Source: Nemopilema nomurai (lineage: Eukaryota; Cnidaria; Scyphozoa; Rhizostomeae; Rhizostomatidae). From it: 64,000 nucleotides of DNA. Below the pieces are notes generated by a model. That model ran no database searches and was not told the origin of the DNA. It saw only the letters and a program-made list of their open reading frames with translations. Made by a program: the position numbers and the translations under genes. Shown here piece by piece: positions 33,701 through 45,952 of the stretch (positions within the stretch are counted from its first letter, which is position 1; each line of letters begins with the position of its first letter). The DNA is taken from assembly GCA_003864495.1 (NCBI GenBank), contig ML133383.1, forward strand, positions 1,819,560 to 1,883,559, written 5' to 3'.

Positions 33701-36700
33701 AAAGCTATAAAAAGAGATAACAAATGAAGTTGTACGTTTTCATGAAAAGAAGAGTAGATGTTGGCAAGTATTCTCGAAAAGCTGCAAGATGACGTCACCA
33801 CTTTTAAGTAGAGTCCAGTCTCCTAACTACTCTGTAAGGTAATAAAATGACCTCAGCAGGGTAACAGGAATATGTCACTCCTTAGCTTAAAATGTAAAGA
33901 AAAGACAAACTAGCATGGCTATGAATCTCTTTGTAAAGGAGAACTAAAACATATTGCAACAATCACAAAGTCTTTGCACTCAAAAAGATGTTTCACAATG
34001 GCAAGAAAAATCGGAACTAGTTTTTGCATACTTAAAGTAATTTTTCGTCCGACACTCCTCGGAGTAAGCAAACGTCGGAAAAAATCAAAAGTTGACAGAA
34101 TAAATAGCTGTTGTTGCGGGTCGAAAACACTATAGGGTGATAAGCAGAGCGCGTGATTGGTTATAATTGACCAATCAGCGTCACTTAACACCTAACTTTA
34201 TAAAAGCCCAAAGAAAAAGACTTGTTCGAAAATATGTTTGGCAGATGTCTTGCTAGCCTATTCAAGTGATACAAAAAATACTAGCAGTAACTATACCTGG
34301 TTCAGCAGATGCTTGATCAATACTTGCAATATCAGCTTGGTTTTTAATCGTACGATTTAACAAGTCATTAGGCATTTGCATTGGCACACTGTCTCTCCTA
34401 ACGCCTGGCACCTGTCCCATTGCATATGCCTGGGCAACATTCATTTGTGCCATACCTGCTTGAACCACTCCAGGTTGTGCCATTCCTGTTTGCGCCATTC
34501 CTCCATTTGGTCCCCAACCAGGAATCTGTGCTACTTTCTGCACCTTATTTCCGTCCTTGGTCCAGTTGAAAGTTGGGTAGTCAATTTTTGGTTTGTTTGC
34601 TTCATTTTCATGTGTAGGTCTTTTCGTTTTACTTTTCTTTTCGTTTTGTTTGTGGTGATGATGGTGGTGATGATGATGATGGTGGACTGGTTTTGATGGC
34701 TTTTTTGATTTTTTATCTGCATTTTTCTTCGATTGTTTCTCGTCAGCGTTCTGTGTTTTGTCTGTTTTTACTTCATTTGTTACTTTTATCTTTTTATCTT
34801 CCTTTTCACTTTTGTTTTGGTCTGGTGACTTATCTGCTAAAAAGAAAATAATAAATAAGTAATGTGAAGAACGCAGAACAGCCTAGATCTAGAACAAACA
34901 GAGCCAAATCTTGCTCTGTGGCTACTTTAGTCTTTCTTTCATTCTTAAAGTGCCTATACTTTGAGTACCACTGCCTATACTAAAGTACCACTGACCAGAA
35001 GTATAGGCAAATGTACAGACTGCTAATGTTAATCAAGTCGTTTGATAAATGTTTCGTACTACAGAGCTTTAAAACAGCACGGAACAGTTGAAATTTAATT
35101 AATTAGCATGTAAAAATTGATGTGCAGTGCTTCTTTGAGGCTTAGCAAATCGCACAATTCGCTTTACGTTGCGCGAAGAAACCACCAAGCTTGTTTCTCT
35201 AGGGCTGGCTGAAAATAGCCAACAGTAAAGTTCTGGTAGTGTTAGCATGTGTAGGTAATGCATTGATCCAAGGTCGTCTATCACTTGTAGCGTTGTGATC
35301 CTGTTAGTAAAGGTATGTTCTTGCGACTCTGTTAGTGTGAGTGTGTGTTATTTGTACGACCGTCTTTAGTGTTCTTCTCTCCTGACTTGTGCTGTGGTTA
35401 CCACTCTTTTCTGCTTCCCAGTCAGTGATTATTGACGGTCACTTTATGTACTCTGTATGTATGTACGTTAAAAGAGTTAGTTGGATTAGGACAGCAGGCA
35501 AGGGAACATACATTGTGGTCTCTCCGGTCTATCTTTGCCAAAAATGTGGCATCGATTTGTGGTAGTATCTCGTCAAGTGACAACACTCGTCAAAACAAAC
35601 AAATGTAAACAAGCTAGAGCAAATGTTTGAAGCTTTACTTTTTTCAGCTGATTTTATCTTCTTTTCTTTCTTGTCATCGTTTTTAAAAACTTTTGACTTT
35701 TTCACAGTTTCGGCAATCTTGTTTTTATCCTTTTCAACATGAATCTTGCTTTTCACTTTAGAAGGCTTATTCGCATTCTCGTCCTCCTTCGCATCGTCTG
35801 CTCCATGCCCGGACAATTCGTCGTCATCTCCACTGCCTTCAGCATAGGACTTCACATGCTTTGCATCAGACTCCTTCGTAGCGGCTGGCAAAGAACTCTG
35901 CGCCACCGCAGATCCAGGTAGTGATGTTTCCTTAAGGGTACTGTTCATTATGTCAGCTTCTTCGTCGTTTCCGGATATTTCATCATCTTCTGCAGTGTCA
36001 GCTTCCTTAGTCACTATGATTAGACATCTACTTATAAAATATGTGCTACGTAAAACATACAAAGTGGGAGAGAAAAATCGGAAGGAAGACGAAACATTGT
36101 GAAGAATGATAATTTGGGGAAGAAGAAGAAGACAAGGAAGTGAAGAAGAAGAGAAAAGAACTTCGATCAGGACCTCATTTCAGTTGGAGGAATCCTTTAT
36201 GTAGACAACAATGTCTGAGATAACAACGATGCGCTTGGAGTGTAGTGCAAACTCACAAGCAAGTTTTATTATCGTCTGGTTGCGTACGCTGCTTGATAAT
36301 GAAGATTATATCTATCTCTGACGTCAATCTACCACTTGATCCCGTTTTTAGAAAATACCCGATTTCTGCCTGAAGACTTTTCATTAAAAATGGCCTAATA
36401 TCTGCCCTATTTCTACTAAGTAGAAAATGAAATATTCAACGGAAGAGACAAGCCGTAATCACATCGGACAAGTGCAACTCTTGAGAAAACGAGTTTGCGT
36501 TTTGGCTATTCCTTGATCCGCTACAGCTTTTTGCAGACACTCACTGGTTTTTAATTAAACATACAAGCAGAGCTTTAGCAAATGTGCTTAAGAGCAAGCC
36601 AATTGGAGTTTTGGGAGAACATTAAAGTAGCATTGGTAAAACTTAAATTATAATTGATCTGCGATTACCAATCAGAAATTTTTCACAGTGGTAAAATAAA

Positions 36701-37398
36701 GGGTTTTGGCGTTTTAGTTTCTTCTTTGGAAGAATTTTGCTGTCCTTGCATAGATCATCGTTGCCATTGCCAGGTCATCGTTGATCAAAATATGAAGTTA
36801 AAAGATAACCTCAGTTGCCAACTGTATTAAACCCTTTTGCATAGCACATGCTTATTAAAAACCGTCTTCCATCATACTTGCTACACTATGCTATCATAGG
36901 ACACCAATAAACGAACATGTATCCGATAGAAGAGAAATATGGATGATTTAGGCCTTTACGATAGAGGGGTTTCAAGTAGAGAAAAACCCTTTCCAAGCTT
37001 AGAAGAACAATAAACGTGAAGGCTTCTTCGATTCCTCCGCTTCTAGCAGCTAAATTAAAAGCAAGGCCATAAAAAGAGGGTACTTAAGTCAAATAAAAGT
37101 AAATAAAGTAAATTGAGGGAAGTAAATTATTTCACTACTGGAATAAAGAAATATAATAATTGTTTAGAAATTACTGTTTAGAAATTTCAAGCAGAAAGAA
37201 CTGGGGCCATACGTGCAATATTGGTTGGCTAAATTTAGTCCAGCTTCCATTTCTGCAGACAAAGTTCACGGGAAGCTCAAAGACAAAAACAAACAAACCT
37301 GGTTTTAGCTGCTTCGTAGCTTTAACCTTGCTTTTCTTTTTAGCATCCACCAGGATCATGCAAAGTAGTGTAAGCAGTAAGAATATATGGAACTTCAT
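30765..37398 (-). CDS. S1: secreted low-complexity protein with SG acidic sites, His11 and C-x23-C module (764 aa)
   Basis: Seven coding exons (37299-37398, 35639-36013, 34297-34836, 33420-33587, 33055-33198, 31945-32051, 30765-31625) join in frame to 2,295 nt. The first five introns are all phase 1. A signal peptide (MKFHIFLLLTLLCMILVDA) opens the protein. Residues 34-158 are acidic then basic, with Ser-Gly in acidic surroundings (S47, S94, S101; for example AEGSGDDDELSG). Exon 3 is Lys-rich, carries 11 consecutive His (210-220) and then a Met/Gln/Gly-rich stretch (GMAQTGMAQPGVVQAGMAQ). Residues 406-430 form C-x23-C, shared with neighbour S2. The rest is mostly helical and Ala/Lys-rich, ending in a cluster of multibasic sites (SRRKRS, FKRRRRQ, about 698-722). 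I recognise no family. It is probably extracellular: a matrix protein, proteoglycan core or precursor. An earlier start inside exon 7 would give a false signal peptide and is rejected. Confidence 0.85.
32380..32632. repeat. Interspersed repeat, copy 1 of 2
   Basis: This intronic stretch of S1 is repeated in direct orientation at 33962-34213. Shared landmarks are TTTTCGTCCGACACTC, AAACGTCGGAAAA, GGGTGATAAGCAGAG, a CCAAT palindrome (GATTGGTTATA ... CCAATCAGC) and CTTAACACCTAACTTTA. The family is unknown. Confidence 0.75.
33962..34213. repeat. Interspersed repeat, copy 2 of 2
   Basis: The second copy of the repeat described at 32380 lies in the S1 intron between exons 34297-34836 and 33420-33587. 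It ends CTTTATAAAAGCCCAAAG, which looks TATA-like, just after the CCAAT palindrome. Confidence 0.75.
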
Positions 37399-39612
37399 TG
37401 TTTGAATAGATGGGCTGACAGCATTATAAAATCGTGCCCCTGAGAATGATTAACGAGATGCAAATCTAATTAGGGTTGGATTACCATTTACGTTAGATTT
37501 ATGATATTACATCATAATAGCCAAGATCAAACGCATGAATCCGATCGTCAATGGAGATCACCGGGAATCAATGGTCAATTCAACAGGTGTTTACATTAAA
37601 CAATAGGACAGGTCCGAGTTGCTTTAGACCGGATGTCTAATTCGAACGATTAGTGCGAGTTGCTTTAGACCGGACGTCTAATTCGAACAACAGGTCCGAG
37701 TTCCTTTAGACCGGATGTCTAATTCGAACGACAGGTCCGAGTTGCTTTAGACCGGATGTCTAATTCGAATGATTGGTCCGAGTTGTTTTAGACCGGATGT
37801 CTAATTCGAACGACAGGTCCGAGTTGCTTCGGACCAGACACCTTTGCCAGTTCAGTCTATCAATTCCCTTCACAAAGCTCTAAACGTTCTCCAAATGCAT
37901 CTAAACTTTGCGAGAGAACTGTTTTCAGATTGCAAGCACTCCAGGTGTGAAACTACTGCGAAGCAGTTGGAGATATTCGCTGAGGAAAGTTCTGATCGGA
38001 CAGCTATTCAGGGGCTACAACAACCACAACAAATTGTTAATGTTCCAACACTGTGCAGACGCATGTGCAGACAAATTTGCTCGGGATGAAGAGAAGCCGG
38101 ACGCGTAGCTGCAATACAAACTTATTGAACAGTTTAAAGTGGCCATATTCTTGAGGATTAAGAACAAAACAAATTGCCTTTACAACTAGTAGGAAACATT
38201 TTGCAAAGCTGAATATCATTGTTACCGCTTCATTCACGAAAACTTTAGCCTTGAGTGAGATGAGAGAGGTTTTGATGGCAATTTCAGCTGCATTTTACTA
38301 AATCATAGAAACATTCTTCCTAGGATTGCAGAATTAACATCTAAACTTTAAGATTCATGGGCTGAAATGGATGCAGAATACTAGTGACGCTCATTTATCT
38401 TGCGAAAGGCGTTCTCAAAGTTTTCAACATTAAATATTAGTAGCAACTATCATAGTTAAAATAACAACAGCAACAACAACAGAAACACGGGGCTTTGCAA
38501 GTATTCAAAATGCCAACGATATAAGGCCTGATGGTTAAAGATATCTCAGAACAGGCTTTCCAAGGCTTTCTATTCGACTGTGCTTCTATAGAAGGAGTTA
38601 TTTGTTTAGAGGCAGAAATTAAATGCGAGGTATTGCTAGAAAGGACAAATAATATAGAATAGGAAATTAATGAACGTTGCCATGTATGGATCTGCTTTCC
38701 ATAGTGGTAAAGGAGAGTGGAGTTAGGGGTTTGTTGGTGAAAACATGCTAGCGATGCATGTTCTGTTACAGGGAGGTAGCTAAACGTTCTTACCTAGTCG
38801 GGTAAAACACACCTCTAAGATTGCACTTTGAAATAAACAGTTAAAAGTTCGAACAGTTTGCGTCGGGGAGACCAAGCGATGTAGACCCTGGCAAAGAAGC
38901 TATTATTTTGAAATGTTTTCGATGTTAAAAATTTAAATGCGTGCACAAGAGTGGAAATATGATAGAAAAGACCACCAAAAAGCTAGACTGAACTGTTAAA
39001 TGACCTTGCCTTTAGTGACTCTTCCAATTTTACCGTCCTGTGTTCAAGCAAAGCAAAGGTCTTGGGTTTATTTTAATTGCAAGCTGCTCAGCGAGTACTC
39101 GCGTAAATATTTTCAGGATTTGATAAACAGGTATTGATAACGAGGCAAACACAAGATGACTCACCAGACATCAAGAAAACAAAGATAATGACGACTGCTC
39201 CGAAGCGTCCAGCACCCGGCCGTGTTCACAAATCTCGACTTTGTTTGTAGGAAAGAAGAATGAAATACCTGTTGGTTGGTTGTCATCTTAAATAATTCTG
39301 AATGAGTGTAATAACTCCTGCCCTTGCTGATGCGTTTGATATGATTTTTTTAACAATACCAACAGTGAGGTCAGACAAGCCTTTGGACCAGTCCTGGATG
39401 GCCACCGACTCAGCTCACAGGATTTTTGCAAAAAGTTTTCATGAATTTATATTTCAATACAAGGCTTCGAAAAGATTTTGAGCGATACACAAACAGAGAT
39501 GGGAGAACGCACTAAACGGACGACACTATGATTCATAGAATAAAATATCTAGAGGATTTTTAGAGAAGCACACAGGTTTGGAGACGGCATACTGAAGGTG
39601 TAAATCGATATC
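37399..39612. other. Intergenic region between divergent S1 and S2 start codons
   Basis: This 2.2 kb separates two head-to-head start codons and should contain both promoters. It holds the 41-bp minisatellite listed next. A TATA-like TTTATAA (minus strand, 37424-37430) lies very close to the S1 ATG. No further gene is supportable. Confidence 0.5.
37608..37840. repeat. 41-bp minisatellite, about 5.6 copies
   Basis: Tandem units begin CAGGTCCGAGTTGCTTTAG and contain ACCGGATGTCTAATTCGAAC. Each holds an internal inverted repeat TTAGAC-CGGAT-GTCTAA and a TTCGAA palindrome. The array starts about 210 bp upstream of the S1 start codon. Confidence 0.9.
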
Positions 39613-42600
39613 ATGATCTTGGCACGGAACCTCCTTTTGCTGGCAATTGACTTGTGCTGTAGCATGGTTTATGCTGAAACTGAACTCCATGGATATGTTA
39701 CCAACACTTTCACAAGAGGAGGTATGTTCAACGAAATCTAAAACAACGATCCTCCTAACAAGAAAATCTATTAAGGCCTTAGCATGCTTCTTCACTTTTA
39801 AGTAATGTCTTACAGAAATTCGTAAAGATAATCAGCAAAACCCAGAATAACACATGTAGAATAAAAGTATTTTTTTGCAATCAGGTTATGAAAACTTCCT
39901 GTACTCCACCTCCTAACCCAAAGGGGATCAGCTGTCAAAAATGATCACTGTAAAAAATAAAAAAAAGCATTTTAGCATCACAAGAACTCAAATTAAACTC
40001 AGTCTATAATTTCTAGGAGGTGGTAGTAAAACTTTCTAATGAAGCAGTTACTTCGACAACCTGGCGAAACGCGTTCTTCCAACCCACTATCTTTAGGGGC
40101 AAAATCAATGGCACTGCCAATATATTATGCCATAGCCACTTTAACCAGGAGCAAAAGCTTCTCGTGAGGGTTGCAATGAGGTTCATGTGAACTCAGTAAT
40201 CCATTCAAGCTTCCCTATTACACAAGAACTTCACCTATGCAAAGTTATACTAGTAAAATTGTACATTACTATATTATCATACATAAACTTCATATACATG
40301 GCTTAAATTACACACAAATTCGAGGTTCATTGTTTTTGTTTCGCTTCCACATTTCATATTCTCCATTCGCCATTAAACGGTCATAACTTCCTTCACTTAT
40401 CAATTCTAGGGAATGACATACAAGAACCAGAATTCACCGTTGAATGCAACATGCTGGAGCAGTTTCGCAAAGAAGAACGGATATCTGAGCTAGATTATGA
40501 GGCGAGGTTGAACGACTGCAAAGATGCAAGTAAGTATATAGCCATCGGAAGACACTTTTAAGCTCACAACTATTTAAATCTTAAAAACCTAGAAAATTTT
40601 TTGGAATATTCCTACCATTGGGGGTACCTGGCATAGAGGGGATAACAGCCTGCGACCTAACATAAAACAATTTTTTTTAATCGTACAAAATCAAATTTTC
40701 TGGATTCCTACTTTCCCTTGCTGACATCAAAAACAGGTCTATGACTCCGTTTAATTTAACGTCAAGAAATGAGGATAAATCCTTGGTATTTCGAGTTCGG
40801 ACATCTAGCCGGACATCTAGCCGGACAATCGCCGGACACTTAACAGTACAAATCCCTGTATTAGTTTAATAATTGCACATCAAAAACAAACATTATAGAA
40901 TAAGCCATAACCTTGTGGTGAACTTCAACACCCGTTGCAAGAAAACGTGTTTAAGCACTGGCACAAACAAAGCGTAGGCCGTAAAACTTGACAAACAAAA
41001 CCACCTAGACGCAGAAGCCTGGATGGCTATAAGAATTCTTTAGCAATATATCAGGCATAAAAAGGCTTGAATGTCATACTTTCTCCTCTTTGAACATTAT
41101 AGAGTCTTTTAAAGTTTTATAGTACAAGAATAATTCTTGGAAACATGGTGTTTAGACAGCTAGGCTTCGAGGGTGGTCATTTAAAACAATGTACATTTAA
41201 ATTCTACGCCTATATCATATACAGAATTAATCATTCTATAAGAATGGTCTTATGAGGGTCCTTGTTAGGGAAATTGCCAAAGGAAAGATGGGCGTACTTT
41301 TGAGCCCGTTTGGAAAATTTTCAAACGTTCTTAATATTCACATATACTCTCCTACTTGTTTATTTAAAAAACGATAACTATTCATAAACCAACTCTCGAA
41401 ATTTTCAGTATTCAAAGACGTTAGTCCGACAGAGACAATGTCAGAGGACGACAAAGGAGAACTGAAAATATACTTCACTGATGAAGACGTAAACAATAGC
41501 GAAACATACAAATTAATAAATGACCGACCAATAGCTGCAACTGAACATGGTGGCTCTCACTTACAAAATATTTTACTTACATCTAATGACGACAAACAAA
41601 TAAATAGCAGACATGAGTTGTATAAGAACCCAAAGACGCCACAGATTAAGTTTAGGACTGAGCCGCCATCTTCCCTACGGAGTGTAGCATCGCCACTGCT
41701 TGTTCAGAACTCAGTCAGAAATAAGTTACACGAAAGGGCAGCGAGGCTGGCAAAACGAAAGCGAGACTCAAAAAACCAGCAACCGCGACCCGACGCTGGT
41801 TCAAATCGAGGCAAACGTTCGCTTGTTGATGGAGCATCGTGGTTCAAAAAGTACCAGGCTGTCTATAAAAGCATGGCACAGAAGCGGTCTCAGTACCAAA
41901 ATGTTCCATATGCGATGCCTCCACAGGCAACCGGGCCTAACTATTATGCGCAGAATCAAATAAATAATGCCGGCGGAGCCAATATACCCAACGTCCGCTA
42001 TGCATATAACTACGTTTACCCATTGTACCACCTACATTCAAGCGATAAAGGCTACAATACGAGGTATAACGTGCCCGGTTACGATTTACGAGCGGGAGGC
42101 TCGCAACTTCGATACCAACCAGGCAAGCCAGCGCCGGTAGCCGCGCAAAGCTTAACGAGCGTGGTAGACACTAGAGAATTTCTCAGTGGAAAGCCAGCCG
42201 CCCCTATGATGGCCCAAACGACCTTTAAAGATTCCAGAAAGTCTGGAGAGCAGTTCACTAGACAGCAGACTAATCTGCCACAACTAAGCTTGAACAGCAA
42301 AAACGTAGTTATTTCGCGCAACAACATCGCCAAGGCGATACGTGGCACGCAAATGACAGCTTTTTCTGCCCCTGCCCAGGACGATCATGGCCTTGCGCAG
42401 GAGCATGTGCTTCACAAGATCGGTCTCAAGGATGATGCATCGTTCATGGGAGCCAAGGCCAGCTACGAAAGAGGTGCATTGACGTTGCATGCAGCCCAGT
42501 CGATACTCCCGCGTTCAAAGGTGCACAGCCCCGATCTGTCAGTGCAAAAGGACACTGGTGACCAGGACAGCGGCTTGCCTAGTTCACGGTTGTCATTTTT

Positions 42601-43228
42601 GAAGCTTCCACAAGCGGGCAAAGCTTTGAAAGACAATGACGTCACAACCCAACAACAACAACAACAACAACAACAACAACGGTCAACGATCGCAAGACCG
42701 GGCGCGCAAAACGGCCATATCAACAACAACGACATAGCACTGAGCTTCTACTCTGAGTTGCGGCGGCCAACGATTTCTTTCCCGGAGGACGACTCTGACG
42801 AAAAGAGAGACGTCATTTTCAGCAAAGTCAACCCGAGCAGCGACATTGACTCTGATGACGTCACGGCTGAAAACCTCGCAGCAATATTCAACGAACTGGA
42901 TGGTGAGGTCGACCACGTGCTAGATGGAGAGACTGCGAGGGAGAGCATTAGCAAGAAAAGCACCATTGCGAAGGCGAAGAGTGACGTAGCAAGGCCTCAA
43001 GATGAAATAGAAATGACTGTTTATGATTCTTCGACTGATAAGCAAAAAAAGAATAGTGTGCATTTCGTAAAATCGATAGAAAATGAAACAAACTTTGAGC
43101 AAAGTCTTGGTATATCGCCAATGGATACAGACGATACAACAGGAACAGTGATAGATCATATACAAAATCGCAAATTTAACCTTTCACAGTTGCATTTTGG
43201 ACTTAAAAACGGAAACACATTTGAATAA
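39613..43228 (+). CDS. S2: secreted Tyr-rich, polyQ protein with C-x23-C module (682 aa)
   Basis: Three exons (39613-39721, 40410-40529, 41409-43228) join in frame to 2,049 nt, both introns in phase 1. The first exon encodes a signal peptide (MILARNLLLLAIDLCCSMVYA) and a short linker. Exon 2 encodes a charged helical stretch with Cys49 and Cys73 (C-x23-C), the same spacing as in S1. The large last exon encodes basic cleavage-like sites (AKRKRD about 190, RGKRS about 211), a Tyr-rich segment of about 80 residues (about 241-321), Ser/Gln/Ala-rich sequence, Q10 (42650-42679) and an acidic tail (DDSDEKRD, DIDSDD). An AATAAA overlaps the stop codon. The internal ATG at 41438 could be mistaken for the start, but the upstream exons supply a signal peptide and agree in phase. 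No known family is recognised. Likely extracellular; structural or precursor role is inference. Confidence 0.85.
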
Positions 43229-44351
43229 AAAGCAAAGAAAACGAGATGCTTATAAACTAGAGGAATTCCTGTGTGACCAGGGTCACTTCAAATAGCAGTA
43301 GCCCCTTCAGACACAGGTCATCTCTTTATAATGTTGATAAAACTGATTTATGCAGCTGATTCAATGTTTGGACAGAAGCAGCCTATGCAGAAACATCAAC
43401 ATTAATAAAGACGCTTCTTTCGAAGATCGAAGAAGCACACAAGTTCTAAGTGAAAGAAATCAGAAGAGTAAAACTTAAGGCTTAATACTTAGCTGAAATT
43501 GTAAATAATTATTTTTTATATTGAGGATCCAAGCAACAATGTGTGTCTATTTGATGCTGCTCTGCTAATATTTCATGGATGTTCATGACCAGATCAACAT
43601 CAATCATTGTGAATATAGATAAATTTAAAGAATTCATATTTGAGTTCAATCATGCTTCAATAAAAAAAACTCAGAAACACCAGACTTCATACCCTGCTTT
43701 CATAGAGTTGGGTTCTAGAAAGTTCAATGTAGCTTTATTCAGAAATACTATGATGATTAATGGGCTTTACAGTGCAATTTGGTCTTTATTACTAGATATA
43801 ACATTACTCAATTTATGCTGCTCTAATGACTGAGCTTAAAAAGACACTAAAATAAGAAATAAATTAAAGCCTAGCTTTTAATTATATATCAAGCAAGCAA
43901 ACAACCAAGACATGAAAAATGAGCTGCATTAAGATTTACTGCAATACTTGCTTGACATATGGTATAGAAAAAAGACTAGTACAACATTTACTTATTTTGA
44001 ATTTCTGTAGCATAGTTTTACTTCATTCTCTCTGAATCTTTTTCAGTGGTCACGCAGTAGTCATTGTCATTTCTCCACATTTTTTGTGAAAGTGGTGTTG
44101 TACAGTACTCAGAAATGTTCATTTGACCAAAATAGACATAAGAGCATCTTTAGATGGATATGAAAATGAGAATTTGTAGTTTATGTGATTTCTATACAGG
44201 TCTTAGCTGAATGCACTGATTTGCACGGTCTGAAGTTTGCTTCAACCCATCATAATTAATGATCATTAGTAATCAGAATTAATCATTATTAACATACAAA
44301 ATTTCTTTTATTTCAGATAAGGATTGCAAGAAATTAAAACAACCAATCATA
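43229..44351. other. Convergent 3' flanks of S2 and TADA3
   Basis: The interval holds the 3' untranslated regions of two genes that converge here. TADA3 has an AATAAA on the minus strand at 44307-44312, about 40 nt past its stop. S2 has AATAAA at its stop and others further on (near 43405 and 43660). No gene is seen. Confidence 0.6.
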
Positions 44352-45952
44352 TTATTTTTGAGCATCTAAAAGCTTCAGGATTGACTCACGGTCCCTTAAA
44401 GCCTTCCAGGCAACGTCCTTTTCTTTCTTGGTCAAGCTTCTTTTCTTTTGTTTTGCGGCCATAACTTTTCTGAAAGAGTCCATTACTTCAGCATCAGTAA
44501 CCTTGGCCCGTTGTTTCAATTCTTGCTTGTGCATTTCCTTCTTTGCTTTTTCTAGCAATGACATTGACGCTCTTTTGTTTTTCTGCATCAGTGCCTTCAA
44601 TTCACTTTGATGCCTTCGTAGCTCAATCAAAACCTATCAAAAAGTATCATTTCATAAAACTATACAAATATAATATGACTGGAAATTATAAATTCATTTT
44701 GGGGTACTGTTAAAAGCCTTTCAAACATGATTATTTTAGCACATGGAATTTCATCAAGATTCATTTGCAAAAAATATTCACAGCAAAAAAAGATGAAACT
44801 TAAGCTCTTCTTATATTAATTTCTTTACAAACTGAAATCAAAGGTTTATCTTTAATCATCAAGGCTAATTACAATAAAACAATGGAAAGTAAATAAATTA
44901 TGCAAATTATTGTAATGAAATATACCTAAGGTAGTTAACAAATTATAATAGGAAAACATGAATACCTCATCATCAAAGTCAACATCTTCTTCATCACTGT
45001 GTGACTCAATCAACCCAAGATTCACCAACTCATCTTTAATAGCGTTTTCTAATGCTTTAGCATGTGGTATAGAGAAGGCTTTCATTGAGTTTGCTATGGG
45101 GCCTTCACCTCCACTTTGTTTGGAAGAGTCTGAAATATCATTTTCATCCATTGGTGCCAAAATATTTTCATCAACAAGAGCAGATATCAGCCTTTGGGTT
45201 AAAGCACCAAAAGGACAAGTCTCATCCTCATTATTGAAATTGTTTGAATCCACATGCCTTGCCCTTTTCTCAACATCAATATTTTCCTGGTTTGATGTTA
45301 GAGTACCTCTTCTTTTTTCAGTTTTACTACCTTCCCACTGCTCTTCATTGAGATCCTCTTGAGCCCAAACTTGGGTGTAATGCTTCCCAAGCGATGGAAC
45401 TTTAAAAAACTCACTATCCTCTGAAACAGAGTTGCATATATCTTCAAGAACCTTCAAATCATCAGTTGTTATATCAGCACAGTATGGCTCTACACCTGCC
45501 CAAAACTTGTTTGGGACATCAGCTGAAGGTTTTGGTTTTGAAACGTAAACTTCGGGATCTGGATCAGCTTTTGGTACCTTATTTGAAATTTTTCCCTTTA
45601 CTTTTCCAGATTTTGTCTCTTCAATTCTCTGCTTTTTTGATGGCCTTTCCTCAAAACTTGACTTGCCAGATTTTTTCCCAGTTGATACATTAGTGAGAAG
45701 CTCTAGTTCAAAGGAAGATTTTCTGTCCTTTTTATCAGCCCACTCCCCAAGAATTTTCAACTCTGATTCAAGCTGCCTGTGGCGTATATTTGCAGCACCA
45801 AGAAGTGTTTCTAGATCAGTGAATATATCATCTAGTTCACTTGGCTGCACTGCAGCTGTTACTGGTCTTGAGAGAATTGCTGAGTATTTTGGACATCTTT
45901 TGCTGTGATCAAGGTGCTTGAAATCGTGAAACTGAAGTGGCAAGTCTGCCAT
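44352..45952 (-). CDS. TADA3: Transcriptional adapter 3 (SAGA/ATAC subunit), 422 aa
   Basis: TADA3 (Ada3/NGG1) bridges ADA2 and GCN5/PCAF in the histone acetyltransferase module of SAGA and ATAC in the nucleus. Two coding exons, 44966-45952 and 44352-44633, join in phase 0. Total length, 422 aa, is close to the human protein (about 432). The N-terminus MADLPLQFHDFKHLDHSKRCP and the following LSRPVTAAV, ELDDIFTDLETLL are typical. The middle is a Lys/Ser-rich linker, then FWAGVEPYCADITTDDLKVLE. The C-terminal exon gives the conserved charged helix: KKEMHKQELKQR, EVMDSFRKVMAAKQKKR, LTKKEKDVAWKALRDRESI. An acceptor just upstream of the ATG points to a 5' untranslated exon further right. Confidence 0.97.
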
